This document shows, piece after piece, positions 9,184 to 18,924 of a stretch of 64,000 nt of DNA. The stretch is from NCBI RefSeq assembly GCF_008367235.1, contig NZ_VTZS01000003.1, forward strand, positions 310,001-374,000, in the 5' to 3' direction. Numbering within the stretch: position 1 is the stretch's first letter; each line of letters opens with the position of its first letter. The translations under genes were made by a program, and so were the position numbers. Under the pieces are notes generated by a model. It was given only the letters and a program-made list of their open reading frames with translations, did not search any database and was not told the origin of the DNA. Origin of the DNA: Pareuzebyella sediminis. Lineage in GTDB: Bacteria; Bacteroidota; Bacteroidia; Flavobacteriales; Flavobacteriaceae.

Positions 9184-10106
9184 GTATTTAGATTTTTAGA
9201 TGAAGATTGTGGCGATTTCATAAAAAAGAAAGCGCCTTATATGTGGTTCAATGATGCCAACATTTAATGGCCTTCTAAACTAGCGACTATTGCCACCTCT
9301 CAAGCGCTTCATACATTTTTTGATTGACCTTAAACGAAAAATCCTACATCACATGTAAAAAGGGCCTTAGTCGCTCCATAATTCGGTACATGCGCAACTA
9401 TGTTTAACAGCTTTACCCTGTTGGAAAAGCCAAACAGATCATTATAGGAATACCCAACGGAAATGTTGTTAATGTGGCGGGAACAGTCAGGGAAGTCAAG
9501 GATTGGACAAACCTCCATTCATACTTCTCCAAATTATGAGCGGGCTATTCGAATCCCATTTTATGGATATTGTCTCATTCATTGAAGAGAATGGCAAGGT
9601 CATGCCCCATAAAGAAAGTGGAGCCACTGCCAGCCTCTCGATAGGAGGTTTTCAAATCATGCATACTAGTAGGTATTACCCAAATACCTTCGATTAGGTG
9701 GTCTAATTTTGCGTTGCCAGTATACATCAGGAAGATGCCTCCGACCAAATCTATCAGCCTATTGATACAACCAAAAAGTACAAATAGAAAATGGGGGTAC
9801 AACGCTATTGGATTGCCATGGGTAACACCGATTTACTGTATCAGGCCAACCAAGATTACCCTATGAAAATACCAAAAAGGAGAGAGGCCACATCTGGAAA
9901 AATTGGAGGATATTTCTTTCGGCGTTTGTTCCCAGACCACTTTAAAAATAGCCCAATTATAATTACACTATCTATTTACAGCTTGAAAGTCTTCCCAAAC
10001 CGCTATTTTTAGGATGCCCTAAGACAGGGTAAAAATTATATCTATCTGGGACTAATGGGCTTGACCTTTAGATTCGATTGTAGAATTTGAACTGAACCAA
10101 AAAATA
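9184..10106 (+). other. 923-bp gene-poor gap, possibly with gene remnants
   Basis: No convincing gene on either strand; all frames are short (75 codons or less) and overlap each other. On the minus strand around 9575-9802 a 75-codon frame contains a hydrophobic stretch (RLIDLVGGIFLMYTGNAKL) that faintly recalls small inner-membrane families such as DUF2127, with no intact continuation, so a decayed membrane-protein gene is possible. The right end must contain the promoter of the AraC-type regulator, the left end that of katE. Confidence 0.4.
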
Positions 10107-10922
10107 ATGCGCAAAAAAATTAAAACGTATTCGAAAATTTCCGCTTTCGCAGATATTAAAATTGAACCTTTTGATCCTAATAAGCGTTACACAAAGCCCC
10201 ATCGACATAATAAATATCTCGAACTGGTTTATTTTACCGAAGGTTCTGGAATTCATTATATGGACGATAAAGGCTATGCTATTCGACCGCCACAAATTTT
10301 TGTTGTTAAAAAAGACGAAATACACCATTGGCATATCGATTCAGAGCCTCGGGGTTATGTAGTTATACTCAAGGAATGCTTTTTAACGAAAACCTTGGAC
10401 AAACATATCAATATTCAACTCAGGCATATCGAAAATCTAAGAGTCATACATCTACCGGAAGATGCAAGTATTCAAGGGCTCTTTGAAATTGCATCCAATG
10501 AAATCCGCGATAATGCCGATAATATTGTATTTCTTGAAGGAATTTTAAAGGCACTGCTTTCAAAAATACTGATGTATGCCCAGGCAATTGAAACTTCAGC
10601 CCATGATGATTTGGCCTTGCGCATGTTGGCTCTACTGGAAACCCACATCAAGAACGACGTTTCACATTATGCGGTAAAGCTCAACACCACGGCCCAAAAC
10701 CTCAATACATTCTGCAAAAGAAAATGGAACAAAACCGCATCCACGGTGATTGCAGAACATATCATTAAAGAGGCCAAGCGTTTACTGTTGTACACCGACC
10801 TTTCCGTTTCGGAAATTGCCTATAAGTTAGACTTTGGCGATGTTTCGCATTTTGTAAAATATTTTAAACGCCATGAGGGAAAAACCCCCTTGCAATTTAA
10901 AAGAAAAGCATTGGTACCTTAA
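10107..10922 (+). CDS. AraC-family transcriptional regulator
   Basis: 271 residues. N-terminal cupin-like sensor (residues ~1-130: KPHRHNKYLELVYFTEGSG, IRPPQIFVVKKDEIHHWHI) and a C-terminal double helix-turn-helix of AraC type (residues ~165-268), with the second HTH reading LSVSEIAYKLDFGDVSHFV followed by KYFKRHEGKTPLQFKR. The cupin often senses a small ligand. The gene lies 67 bp upstream of a TonB-dependent receptor on the same strand, so it likely controls uptake of whatever that receptor imports, but no ligand can be inferred. Confidence 0.9.
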   Translation: MRKKIKTYSKISAFADIKIEPFDPNKRYTKPHRHNKYLELVYFTEGSGIHYMDDKGYAIRPPQIFVVKKDEIHHWHIDSEPRGYVVILKECFLTKTLDKHINIQLRHIENLRVIHLPEDASIQGLFEIASNEIRDNADNIVFLEGILKALLSKILMYAQAIETSAHDDLALRMLALLETHIKNDVSHYAVKLNTTAQNLNTFCKRKWNKTASTVIAEHIIKEAKRLLLYTDLSVSEIAYKLDFGDVSHFVKYFKRHEGKTPLQFKRKALVP

Positions 10923-10989
10923 CTTTTTCATAAAGACCATTAATCAAAGGGGCATGAGACTAATTTCGCGGTACTGAGCTCCCTTGCCT

Positions 10990-13464
10990 ATGAACCTCAA
11001 TGCCGCGATCCTATTTATCATTTTTAGCGTACCGCTGGTGTCTTTCAGCCAAATTATCGGTAAAATAACGGACGATACCTCCGACTATCCTCTGGAATAC
11101 GCTACTGCGGCCCTGTTTGAAAAGGAGACCAACAAGCTCGTTACCGGGGTAATCACGGATAAAGATGGAATTTTTACCATATACGGGATTACAAATGGAA
11201 ATTACTACTTAGAAGCCTCCTTTATTGGCTTTCAAACCAAGACCATCGAAGCTATATCGATAAATAATCAAGACGAAAATATTGATTTGGGTACTATCGT
11301 ACTTACCATTGGTGAGCATCAGCTGAATGAGGTAGTGGTCGAGGGCGCACGAGCCACCGTACTAAATAAGATAGATAGGCAAATATTCTACACAAAGAAT
11401 TTTCAAAATAGCCAAGGGGGCAGTGCTACCGATATTATTAAGAACATACCGGCAGTAAGCGTTAACGGCCAGGGTGAGATCAGTGTTCGAGGAAGCACTG
11501 GCTTCGTGGTGCTTCTGAACGGTAATCCGATACAGGGCGACACCGATATTTTACTTAATCAGCTTCCGGCTAATGCCATAGAGCGCGTCGAGATCATCAC
11601 GGCACCCTCTGCCAAATATGACCCAGAAGGAAAAGCGGGCATTATGAACATCATTACTAAAAAGGGGGCGACCGACGGTACATTTACCCAAATTAATATA
11701 AAAGGCGGCTTTCCCTCAATAGAATCATACGGAAATGAGAGGGCGCATCAAAGGTATGGTGCCGATATTACCTACAACCTCAAAAGCGGTAAATGGAATC
11801 TTTCCTTAGGAGCCAATTATCAAAGAAATGATTTAGGAGGAAGACGTGAAGGGGATGTTTTTACGATTATTAACGACACCCTTACCCAATTCCCTTCAAC
11901 AGGGGAACGCAGTTTTGATGAAATTAATTATAGCGGAAGGTTCACCGTTGATTTCATTCCTGATAGCCTACAGGTTTTTTCATTAGGATTCTATGCTGGA
12001 AAACGTCAAAAAGACCGTTTGGCAGACATTGTATATTATGATAATCATAGTATTGCACCGGCCCAAGGTGGCGAACGTTTCTATACCTTCCGGTATTTCA
12101 ATCACAACCTCCGTACACGAAAAAGTGATTTTATTTTGGGCAGCCTTGACTATACCCGTATTTTTTCAAACGAGTCACGATTGTCTACCTCTTTTTTATA
12201 CGAATATACATTGCTAGGAGGCCCAACTGAAAGTGATAATCTCGGGGAACCGAACAGAAATATCGTGTACCAACAAGAATACAATACCAACGATAACCCC
12301 TTGAACGGTATTCGCTTTCAAATCGACTATTCTTGGAAGCCCTTTTCCTTTGGACAATTGGATACCGGATACCAGTATAGAAACCTCGATCATACCGGAG
12401 ATTTTGTCTATGAACGCCGCGATAACCTTACTGATGAATATGAACTTGTTCCTGAATTTTCAAGTGAAGTCGATTTGAAAAGAAGCATTCATTCAGGATA
12501 CGCCCAAATGACAGCTTCTAAAGAAAAATGGGACTATGCCGTAGGTCTAAGGGTAGAAGCCATGCAGCGAACTTTAGACCTTCGTGATAAACTGGGGCTT
12601 ATAGACACTACGTATTCCTATAATTATGTAAAACCTTTTCCATCAGCTTCCGTACAATATACCTTTGAAAATTTGGCGAAGGTAAAAGCGGCCTATAGCA
12701 AACGAGTAGAACGTACCACTACTTTTAAAATGAACCCTTTTCCAGAACGTGAGCACTCAGAAACCTTAGAACAAGGGGACCCGACTTTACGACCAGAGTT
12801 CGTCGATCTTTTTGAACTGGGTATTAGTAAGACCTTTGGTAGCGGCAATTCAGTTTTTGCCACTACCTACTATCGAAATACGAAAAACCTGGTCAATAGG
12901 GTCAATACGGTGTACAACGATACCATTTTAAATCGAATTTACTCCAATGTGGGAGATGCGAAATCCATAGGTTTAGAATGGGGAGTAGAACTTAAGCCTA
13001 CAAAAAACTGGTCGAATTTTCTAGGGGCCAATCTATACGGTTATTCGATTGAAGGAGAATACAGCGGACAATCCATAAGCAACAATTCCTTTGTCTATTC
13101 CATTAATGCAACTAGTACGTATACCGTTTCCCCTTCGACTTCGTTACAGTTTACTTTTAATTATATTTCGGAAAAAATAACAGCTCAAGGTGAAGACTCT
13201 CGCTTCTATTCCCCCAATCTTACTTTACGGAAAACCTTTCTCGATGATCGACTTACGGCCACCCTACAATGGCAACATATCGATTTGGGTTTTTTGCGAA
13301 GCAACGAACAACGTATCACTACCTATAGGGAGGGTCAATTCTATACGACGACCAACTACATTTATGAGGTAGATATGGTACTTTTGAATCTTTCTTACAA
13401 CTTCAATCAAAACAAGAACAAATCGAAGTTCATTGATAGTGAATTTGGCAAACAAGAATTTTAG
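10990..13464 (+). CDS. TonB-dependent outer-membrane receptor (CarboxypepD-reg, OMP beta-barrel family)
   Basis: About 824 residues; ATG 10990 preferred over an in-frame TTG six bases earlier. Signal peptide MNLNAAILFIIFSVPLVSFSQ, then a carboxypeptidase-regulatory-like domain (residues ~22-105, with TNGNYYLEASFIGFQTKTIE), a plug domain (QGGSATDIIKNIPAVSVNGQGEI, APSAKYDPEGKAGIMNIITKKG) and a C-terminal 22-strand type barrel of the outer-membrane beta-barrel protein 3 family. There is no SusD partner, unlike the two SusC genes later in the window. Such receptors import siderophores, peptides or other ligands; a preceding AraC regulator suggests specific induction. Confidence 0.9.
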   Translation: MNLNAAILFIIFSVPLVSFSQIIGKITDDTSDYPLEYATAALFEKETNKLVTGVITDKDGIFTIYGITNGNYYLEASFIGFQTKTIEAISINNQDENIDLGTIVLTIGEHQLNEVVVEGARATVLNKIDRQIFYTKNFQNSQGGSATDIIKNIPAVSVNGQGEISVRGSTGFVVLLNGNPIQGDTDILLNQLPANAIERVEIITAPSAKYDPEGKAGIMNIITKKGATDGTFTQINIKGGFPSIESYGNERAHQRYGADITYNLKSGKWNLSLGANYQRNDLGGRREGDVFTIINDTLTQFPSTGERSFDEINYSGRFTVDFIPDSLQVFSLGFYAGKRQKDRLADIVYYDNHSIAPAQGGERFYTFRYFNHNLRTRKSDFILGSLDYTRIFSNESRLSTSFLYEYTLLGGPTESDNLGEPNRNIVYQQEYNTNDNPLNGIRFQIDYSWKPFSFGQLDTGYQYRNLDHTGDFVYERRDNLTDEYELVPEFSSEVDLKRSIHSGYAQMTASKEKWDYAVGLRVEAMQRTLDLRDKLGLIDTTYSYNYVKPFPSASVQYTFENLAKVKAAYSKRVERTTTFKMNPFPEREHSETLEQGDPTLRPEFVDLFELGISKTFGSGNSVFATTYYRNTKNLVNRVNTVYNDTILNRIYSNVGDAKSIGLEWGVELKPTKNWSNFLGANLYGYSIEGEYSGQSISNNSFVYSINATSTYTVSPSTSLQFTFNYISEKITAQGEDSRFYSPNLTLRKTFLDDRLTATLQWQHIDLGFLRSNEQRITTYREGQFYTTTNYIYEVDMVLLNLSYNFNQNKNKSKFIDSEFGKQEF

Positions 13465-13518
13465 GGACGACCCTTTTGGAAGTGCAAATCATTTATAGCG
13501 ATTTTTTCATCGTACTTT

Positions 13519-13923
13519 TCAGTCTAAGGAAGGCTTTTGTCTATGTGCCTTTTTTTGGGCGTTTTTTTTCTTCACCTTTAATCGTTTTTCGATAGATGAT
13601 CGCGAAGGTTTTGTCTTTCGGCGCTTCTTCTTGACTTGTAAGGCGTGCTCTAACAGTTCAAGAAATCGCTTGGCCCCCAGCTCACGGTTCTTGTGTTGGC
13701 TACGGGTTTCATCACATTGCAGGCGTAATATATTCTCGTTGGTAAGCCTATGTTTCAATTTTCTACGTATCCTTGCTTTTTCATGTGGGGAAAGGGCGTT
13801 TGAGGCATCGACATCAAAACTAAATTCGATTTTGGTAGCGACCTTGTTCACATGTTGACCACCTGCACCACTACTTCTTACGGCCTTAAAACCCAATTCC
13901 TGCACTACGCGTCGATCATCCAT
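13519..13923 (-). CDS. arfB: Alternative ribosome-rescue factor, GGQ-type peptidyl-tRNA hydrolase
   Basis: 134 residues, typical ArfB/YaeJ/ICT1 length. It hydrolyses peptidyl-tRNA on stalled ribosomes. The catalytic GGQ is in SSGAGGQHVNKVATKIEF (residues ~17-35), and the C-terminal tail is very rich in Lys/Arg (KKKRRKTKPSR onwards), as needed to enter the empty mRNA channel. It lacks the codon-recognition domains of class I release factors, which rules out prfA/prfB. Its ATG overlaps the stop of the ABC ATPase gene by one base (TAATG), so the two are translationally coupled, although their functions are not obviously linked. Confidence 0.93.
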   Translation of the reverse strand: MDDRRVVQELGFKAVRSSGAGGQHVNKVATKIEFSFDVDASNALSPHEKARIRRKLKHRLTNENILRLQCDETRSQHKNRELGAKRFLELLEHALQVKKKRRKTKPSRSSIEKRLKVKKKNAQKKAHRQKPSLD

Positions 13924-14903
13924 TACATTCCTGCCATTCTCTGGTTAATCGTTTCGATTGAAATGTTCAAAAAAACCACTTTTCCTACTTCCAAAGGTTT
14001 ATGATGGTGAAAATACACATCTTCTTCTTCGTATACACCAACAATCATAAAATGGCCTCCCATATAGTAAGCAGCTTTCACGACCACTTCAAGTCCGGAT
14101 TTTCCGGAGACTTTAAATTCATGGGCATAGACGATAATACGCCTCTTGGTGTCGGCATATGATTTCAGAATATTGATCGGTATCTTATTGGCCTCTCCGA
14201 ACAACGACGCTATATAAAGGTCTTTGGGATGTTCATAAAGATTTTTGGGCGTATCCTTGGCGATGATGAATTTGTTTTTAAGAACTACCATTCGATCCGC
14301 AAACGATAGGACGTCGTTCGGGTCATGGGTGGCGGTTACAACCGTAATCTTTTTACGTTTAAGGTGGGCGAAAAGATTGCGTCGCAATTCGTTCTTTCGA
14401 AAGTTGTCGATATGGCTAAAGGGTTCGTCAAGGAGTAGTATTTGAGGTTGTTGGGCCAAGACCCTCGCCAAGGCCACCCGCTGTTGTTGCCCCCCACTAA
14501 GATAGCGGACCTTAGTGTTGGCAAAATTGGTCATTTCGACCATTTCCAACAATTCCTGAATACGGGCCTTGGATTCCTCGGGCTCAAATACCGAAAGGTA
14601 TTTACCTATATTCTCAGCGACCGTAGTAAAGGGCATCAAATCGAAATCTTGGGAAAGATACTTCATATAAGGTTCTCCAGGCACAAGGTTATACGCTGGT
14701 CCCAACACTTGCGCATCGTTCCAATATACTTCGCCGACTTCTATTTCCAAGAGGCCGTATATGATCTTGAGCAAGGTACTCTTACCACAACCGCTTTCAC
14801 CTATAATAGAGATATGTTCGCCTTTGGCAATCTTGAGGTTGATATTGTCCAATACGGTTACCCCGTCAGTGTAGGCAAAGGATACGTGGTCGATTTGTAG
14901 CAT
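13923..14903 (-). CDS. ABC transporter ATP-binding protein, FbpC/PotA-like, without permease nearby
   Basis: 326 residues. Complete nucleotide-binding domain: Walker A GESGCGKST (~36-44), Q-loop YLSQDFDLMP, signature LSGGQQQRVALARVLA, Walker B ILLLDEPFSHID, H-loop TATHDPND. The C-terminal ~110 residues form a TOBE/regulatory-like extension (IIVYAHEFKVSGKSGLEVVV), typical of Fe3+, spermidine or sulfate importers. No permease or binding protein is adjacent. The gene is coupled to arfB by a TAATG overlap. Membrane partners elsewhere in the genome are possible, so the substrate is unknown. Confidence 0.88.
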   Translation of the reverse strand: MLQIDHVSFAYTDGVTVLDNINLKIAKGEHISIIGESGCGKSTLLKIIYGLLEIEVGEVYWNDAQVLGPAYNLVPGEPYMKYLSQDFDLMPFTTVAENIGKYLSVFEPEESKARIQELLEMVEMTNFANTKVRYLSGGQQQRVALARVLAQQPQILLLDEPFSHIDNFRKNELRRNLFAHLKRKKITVVTATHDPNDVLSFADRMVVLKNKFIIAKDTPKNLYEHPKDLYIASLFGEANKIPINILKSYADTKRRIIVYAHEFKVSGKSGLEVVVKAAYYMGGHFMIVGVYEEEDVYFHHHKPLEVGKVVFLNISIETINQRMAGM

Positions 14904-15009
14904 ATACCAATGTTCAAGTTGGATAAATTAAGAGCTGTTTCTTTTAAAAACGAAGTTTAGCGCATTATATTGACATGAACGATGTCAATCCATTATTCTT
15001 TAAACTCTT

Positions 15010-17064
15010 TTAAACTTCTGTATTCGGCAATTCGGAATAGCCCATAGCGTACAACGTAAAACCAAAAATATCGGCATACTGTTCAATAGTCTTATGTATA
15101 GGAGTACCTGCACCATGTCCGGCTTTCGTTTCAATGCGTATGAGTATGGGATTATCCCCTACATTCTTTTCCTGAAGTTCAGCCGCAAATTTAAAACTAT
15201 GTGCGGGTACGACCCTATCGTCGTGATCACCTGTCGTTATTAAAGTTGCGGGATAGGTTTCGCCCTTTTTGACATTGTGTAATGGCGAATAGCCCAATAG
15301 ATATTCGAACATTTCTTTACTGTCTTGAGCGGTACCATAATCATAAGCCCATCCGGCCCCTGCCGTAAACGTATGATATCGCAACATGTCTAACACTCCA
15401 ACGGCCGGAAGAGCAACCTTTGCCAAGTCTGGCCGCTGCGTCATTGTAGCACCCACCAAAAGGCCGCCGTTACTACCCCCCCGAATGGCCAAATATTCAG
15501 AAGTGGTATACTGGTTGTCGATCAGGTACTCAGCGGCGGCTATAAAGTCGTCAAATACATTCTGTTTTTGAGTTTTAATGCCCGCAGTATGCCATTTTTT
15601 GCCATACTCGCCCCCACCCCTGAGGTTCGGTACGGCTAAAACACCTCCCTGTTCAAGCCAAAGGGCATTGACCACACTGAAATTAGGAGTAAGACTGATA
15701 TTAAAACCACCATACCCGTATAAAATAGTAGGGTTCTGGCCATTTCGAATCAAACCCCTTCTATGTGTGATTATCATAGGTATTCGCGTGCCATCTTTGG
15801 AAGGATAAAAGATTTGGCTGGATTCATAATCTTCGGGATTAAAATCAATATCCGGTTTCCAATACGATTGATAATCGCCCGTGACGACATTGTATTTATA
15901 CGAAGATGGAGGCACAATGTAATTGGTGAAGGAAAAATAGAATTCCTTATGGTCCCTTTTACCTCCAAAACCAGAAGCGGTTCCCAATCCAGGGAGTTTT
16001 ACTTCCCGCACTAGATTTCCCTCGTAATCATATTGAAGTACGCGGCTTGTGGCCTCTACCATATATTCAGTGAACAAATAGCCTCCCCCTTTTGAAGCGA
16101 TGAGCACATTATCAGTCTCCGGAACAAGATCGACCCAATGCCGAGTACCTGGATCTGAAGCCTCTACCGTAACTATTTTTTTATTGGGGGCTTGCCTATT
16201 GGTAACAATGTAAAGTTTTGAACCCACATTGTCCAACACATAATTGTCGGACTTTGTATCATCGACCACGGGAACGAGGCTTTCCTTAGGGTTCTGCAGG
16301 TCTTGAACAAAAAGCTTGTTTCCAGAAGTTGAAATAGCGGCAGAAATCACAAGATACCGCTGGTCTTCGGTAAGCGATGCGCCTAGATACCTATGCTTTT
16401 CATTAGGCCCATCCCCAAATACCAATTGGTCTTTTTCTTGAAAGGTGCCTAATTTATGAAAGTATACCTTATGCTGATCTGTTTTTCCTGATAGCTTGCT
16501 TCCTTCCGGTTTGTCATAGCTCGAATAGTAGAAGCCCTCGTTTCCTCTCCATGCAAGGCCGCTAAACTTTACATTGACCAACCTGTCCATAAGTTCTTTG
16601 GTGTGGGTATTTATGACAATAACCTTTCGCCAATCACTACCACCTTCCGAAATTTGATAGGCCGCAAGTGAGCCATCCTTACTAAAGCTTATGCCGCTCA
16701 AAGAGGTCGTACCATCATCCGAGAACGTATTGGGATCTAAAAATACTTCGGCCGCTCCTCCATCCATGGTACGATAAAGTACATGTTGGTTCTGTAGCCC
16801 ATTATTTTTAAAAAAGTACTCATAATCCCCTTCTTTAAAGGGCGCTCCGAGCTTTTCATAATTCCAAAGGTTTTGCAATCTTGTTTTTAAGGCTTTGCGA
16901 AAGGGAATTTTGTTCAAATAACCGGAAGTAAACGCGTTTTGCTCCTTGACCCAAGCCTCTGTCGCTTTGCTTCGGTCATCTTCGAGCCATCGGTAGGGAT
17001 CCGGAACAGTAATCCCAAAATAGGTGTCAACCGTATCGACTTTAGTGGTGGTAGGATATTTCAA
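15010..17064 (-). CDS. Prolyl oligopeptidase family serine peptidase (S9A)
   Basis: 684 residues with a seven-bladed propeller (about residues 75-420) and an alpha/beta-hydrolase domain. N-terminal family signature [20 protein letters not shown]. Catalytic Ser in [14 protein letters not shown] (GGSNGG), Asp in [13 protein letters not shown], His in [11 protein letters not shown]; oxyanion/loop [12 protein letters not shown] and [13 protein letters not shown] present. The only plausible in-frame start is TTG (17064-17062); an in-frame stop lies 33 bp upstream, and no signal peptide is encoded, although many flavobacterial homologues have a lipoprotein signal. An ATG in another frame at about 17092 ends in TGA across the TTG. 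Either the enzyme is cytoplasmic or the leader was lost. Confidence 0.9.
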   Translation of the reverse strand: MKYPTTTKVDTVDTYFGITVPDPYRWLEDDRSKATEAWVKEQNAFTSGYLNKIPFRKALKTRLQNLWNYEKLGAPFKEGDYEYFFKNNGLQNQHVLYRTMDGGAAEVFLDPNTFSDDGTTSLSGISFSKDGSLAAYQISEGGSDWRKVIVINTHTKELMDRLVNVKFSGLAWRGNEGFYYSSYDKPEGSKLSGKTDQHKVYFHKLGTFQEKDQLVFGDGPNEKHRYLGASLTEDQRYLVISAAISTSGNKLFVQDLQNPKESLVPVVDDTKSDNYVLDNVGSKLYIVTNRQAPNKKIVTVEASDPGTRHWVDLVPETDNVLIASKGGGYLFTEYMVEATSRVLQYDYEGNLVREVKLPGLGTASGFGGKRDHKEFYFSFTNYIVPPSSYKYNVVTGDYQSYWKPDIDFNPEDYESSQIFYPSKDGTRIPMIITHRRGLIRNGQNPTILYGYGGFNISLTPNFSVVNALWLEQGGVLAVPNLRGGGEYGKKWHTAGIKTQKQNVFDDFIAAAEYLIDNQYTTSEYLAIRGGSNGGLLVGATMTQRPDLAKVALPAVGVLDMLRYHTFTAGAGWAYDYGTAQDSKEMFEYLLGYSPLHNVKKGETYPATLITTGDHDDRVVPAHSFKFAAELQEKNVGDNPILIRIETKAGHGAGTPIHKTIEQYADIFGFTLYAMGYSELPNTEV

Positions 17065-17170
17065 TTCAACAGCTTTTTGGGGTCTTAACAGCCATTAAAA
17101 ACAAGAAGCGCGGAGGTGTGTGACCATCGCTTGGCCGTCAAAATTATCAACCTGCCAAAATTAGCACAAA

Positions 17171-17204
17171 AAAACCTATACAAACCATAGGTTCTATAGG
17201 TTTT
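17171..17204 (-). terminator. Rho-independent terminator after asd
   Basis: Perfect 10-bp arms AAAACCTATA (17171-17180) and TATAGGTTTT (17195-17204) with an inner AACC/GGTT stem (17183-17186 with 17190-17193). On the minus strand it is followed by a T run, so it fits the end of the asd transcript; it lies 27 bp beyond the asd stop. Confidence 0.75.
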
Positions 17205-17230
17205 ACTATACAATAAAACAATCTACCCCC

Positions 17231-18220
17231 TTACACCAATTTTTCGGCGATAAGATATTCTGCAATTTGCACTGCATTGGTGGCCGCCCCTTTTCTTAAA
17301 TTATCTGAGACAATCCACATATTCAGCGTGTTTCGCTGCGATTCGTCCCTTCGAATACGTCCTACAAATACGTCATCTTTATCATGGGCATAAATAGGCA
17401 TGGGATAGGTGTTGTTATCAGGATTGTCTTGTACCGTGACACCAGGGGTCTCGTTCAGAAGTTTTCGCACCTCCCCCAATTCAAAATCTTTTTCAAACTC
17501 TACATTAACAGATTCTGAATGCCCACCTGCAGTAGGTATTCTAACCGCAGTAGCACTAACAGAAAATGTTCGGTCATCCAAGATTTTCTGAGGTTCCCGA
17601 GCCAGTTTCATTTCTTCTTTGGTATACCCGTTATCCAAAAACACATCACAATGAGGAAGGGCGTTTCTATTTATAGGATAGGGATAGGCCATTTCACCCT
17701 CAACTCCTGCCATCTCGTTCTCGAGTTGTTTCACCGCCTTGACGCCCGTTCCTGATACCGATTGGTATGTTGATACGATAACCCTCTTCATGCCATACTT
17801 TTTATGTAAGGGGGCCAATACCATGACCAGTTGAATCGTAGAGCAGTTAGGGTTGGCAATAATCTTATCTTCTTTAGTCAGGGTATGTGCGTTGATTTCG
17901 GGTACGATTAACTTTTTAGTCGCATCCATACGCCACGCCGACGAGTTATCGACCACTGTAGTGCCTGCAGCGGCAAATTTCGGCGCCCATTCCAAAGAGG
18001 TATCGCCTCCCGCAGAAAATATGGCAATATCTGGTTTTTTCGCTACCGCCTCGGCCAGACCTATCACGGTATATTCCCTTCCCTTGAATACCAGTTTTTT
18101 TCCTACGGACCGTTCCGAGGCGACCAACAAAAGCTCCGAAATGGGAAAACTTCGTTCTGCCAATACTTTTAACATTACTTCGCCGACCATACCGGTGGCA
18201 CCTACAACAGCTACTTTCAT
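17231..18220 (-). CDS. asd: Aspartate-semialdehyde dehydrogenase
   Basis: 329 residues from ATG 18220 (MKVAVVGATGMVGEVML); the frame is open 17 codons further but that stretch overlaps the promoter. It makes aspartate semialdehyde from aspartyl phosphate with NADPH, feeding lysine/diaminopimelate, threonine and methionine synthesis. NADP site VVGATGMVGE (~5-14), catalytic Cys126 in IANPNCSTIQLV, and the substrate-binding RIPTAGGHSESVNVEFE with its conserved His. Normal length. A promoter of Bacteroidota type (18241-18271) and a terminator (17171-17204) frame it as a single-gene unit. Confidence 0.95.
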   Translation of the reverse strand: MKVAVVGATGMVGEVMLKVLAERSFPISELLLVASERSVGKKLVFKGREYTVIGLAEAVAKKPDIAIFSAGGDTSLEWAPKFAAAGTTVVDNSSAWRMDATKKLIVPEINAHTLTKEDKIIANPNCSTIQLVMVLAPLHKKYGMKRVIVSTYQSVSGTGVKAVKQLENEMAGVEGEMAYPYPINRNALPHCDVFLDNGYTKEEMKLAREPQKILDDRTFSVSATAVRIPTAGGHSESVNVEFEKDFELGEVRKLLNETPGVTVQDNPDNNTYPMPIYAHDKDDVFVGRIRRDESQRNTLNMWIVSDNLRKGAATNAVQIAEYLIAEKLV

Positions 18221-18240
18221 GTATTTAAAATTAGAGGGCG

Positions 18241-18271
18241 CAAATGTACTGGAATACCTGACATCGTACAA
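18241..18271 (-). promoter_or_regulatory. Promoter of asd: TTG-N20-TACATTTG
   Basis: Read on the minus strand, TTG (18271-18269), 20 bases, then TACATTTG (18248-18241), a good match to the Bacteroidota -33/-7 consensus. The asd ATG at 18220 is about 20 bases beyond the -7 box. Confidence 0.65.
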
Positions 18272-18336
18272 GTAAACAATTCATTTTTTATATAAATATA
18301 ACAAAATGTTTCAAAATTAACATTTTAGCATAAAAG

Positions 18337-18371
18337 AACCGCCAAGGCAATTGCGATTTACATTGGCGGTT
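18337..18371 (-). terminator. Probable mscL terminator hairpin
   Basis: Perfect 9-bp arms AACCGCCAA (18337-18345) and TTGGCGGTT (18363-18371), flanked by A-rich DNA on the left and TTTATAAAAA on the right, so it may work in both directions. It lies 60 bp past the mscL stop. Confidence 0.6.
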
Positions 18372-18430
18372 TTATAAAAATAAGGGTTTGGTAGCAGTAC
18401 TGCTCCCTTTCTCGATAGCGCGAAAAGCGT

Positions 18431-18838
18431 TTAATTCTTCTTTTTTAGTTCATCTCGAATTTCAGCAAGAAGCTCTTCCGTGGTCGGGCCCTTAGGAGCG
18501 GGTTCTGGCTTGGGCGCACGCACTTTATTGTACGACTTGACTATCATGAACAATACAAAGCCCACAATAATTAAGTTTATAATTGAATTGACCCAGGCCC
18601 CATACCTAATTGCACTTTCAGGCTTCTCTACCGTTCCATCAGCGGCCATTATTGCTTCCGACAGTACTATTTTCATTTCGGAGAAATCCATACCTCCTGC
18701 AAAATAACCTACAATAGGCATCATAATGTCATTTACGAACCCATTGACAACAAGGCCAACAGCTCCGGCTAAGATAACGGCAACGGCTAAATCGATTACA
18801 TTGCCAGTCATAATAAAATTTTTAAATTCTTTCCACAT
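18431..18838 (-). CDS. mscL: Large-conductance mechanosensitive channel
   Basis: 135 residues, the usual MscL size. It forms a pentameric inner-membrane channel that opens under membrane tension to release solutes during osmotic downshock. The N-terminal amphipathic helix and TM1 read EFKNFIMTGNVIDLAVAVIL, with the glycine/alanine-rich pore segment continuing to VNDIMMPIVGYFAGG; TM2 is INLIIVGFVLFMIVKSYNK, followed by the charged C-terminal bundle (EELLAEIRDELKKKN). Downstream of alr on the same strand, but an 86-bp AT-rich gap suggests its own promoter. Confidence 0.96.
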   Translation of the reverse strand: MWKEFKNFIMTGNVIDLAVAVILAGAVGLVVNGFVNDIMMPIVGYFAGGMDFSEMKIVLSEAIMAADGTVEKPESAIRYGAWVNSIINLIIVGFVLFMIVKSYNKVRAPKPEPAPKGPTTEELLAEIRDELKKKN

Positions 18839-18924
18839 GGTTTTGTGTTTTAGTTGTTAATTGTTTAATGGTGTTTAAATTAATAAAAAAAGTTTTCTAA
18901 TTAATATGTTAATTTAATTTTGTC

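Noticed and set aside
14442-14900. 152-codon plus-strand frame opposite the ABC ATPase
   Set aside because: Mirror frame of the conserved nucleotide-binding domain.
18303-18326. Inverted repeat AAAATGTT/AACATTTT upstream of asd
   Set aside because: Eight AT-only base pairs in AT-rich DNA; could be chance, and the asd promoter itself was found closer to the gene.
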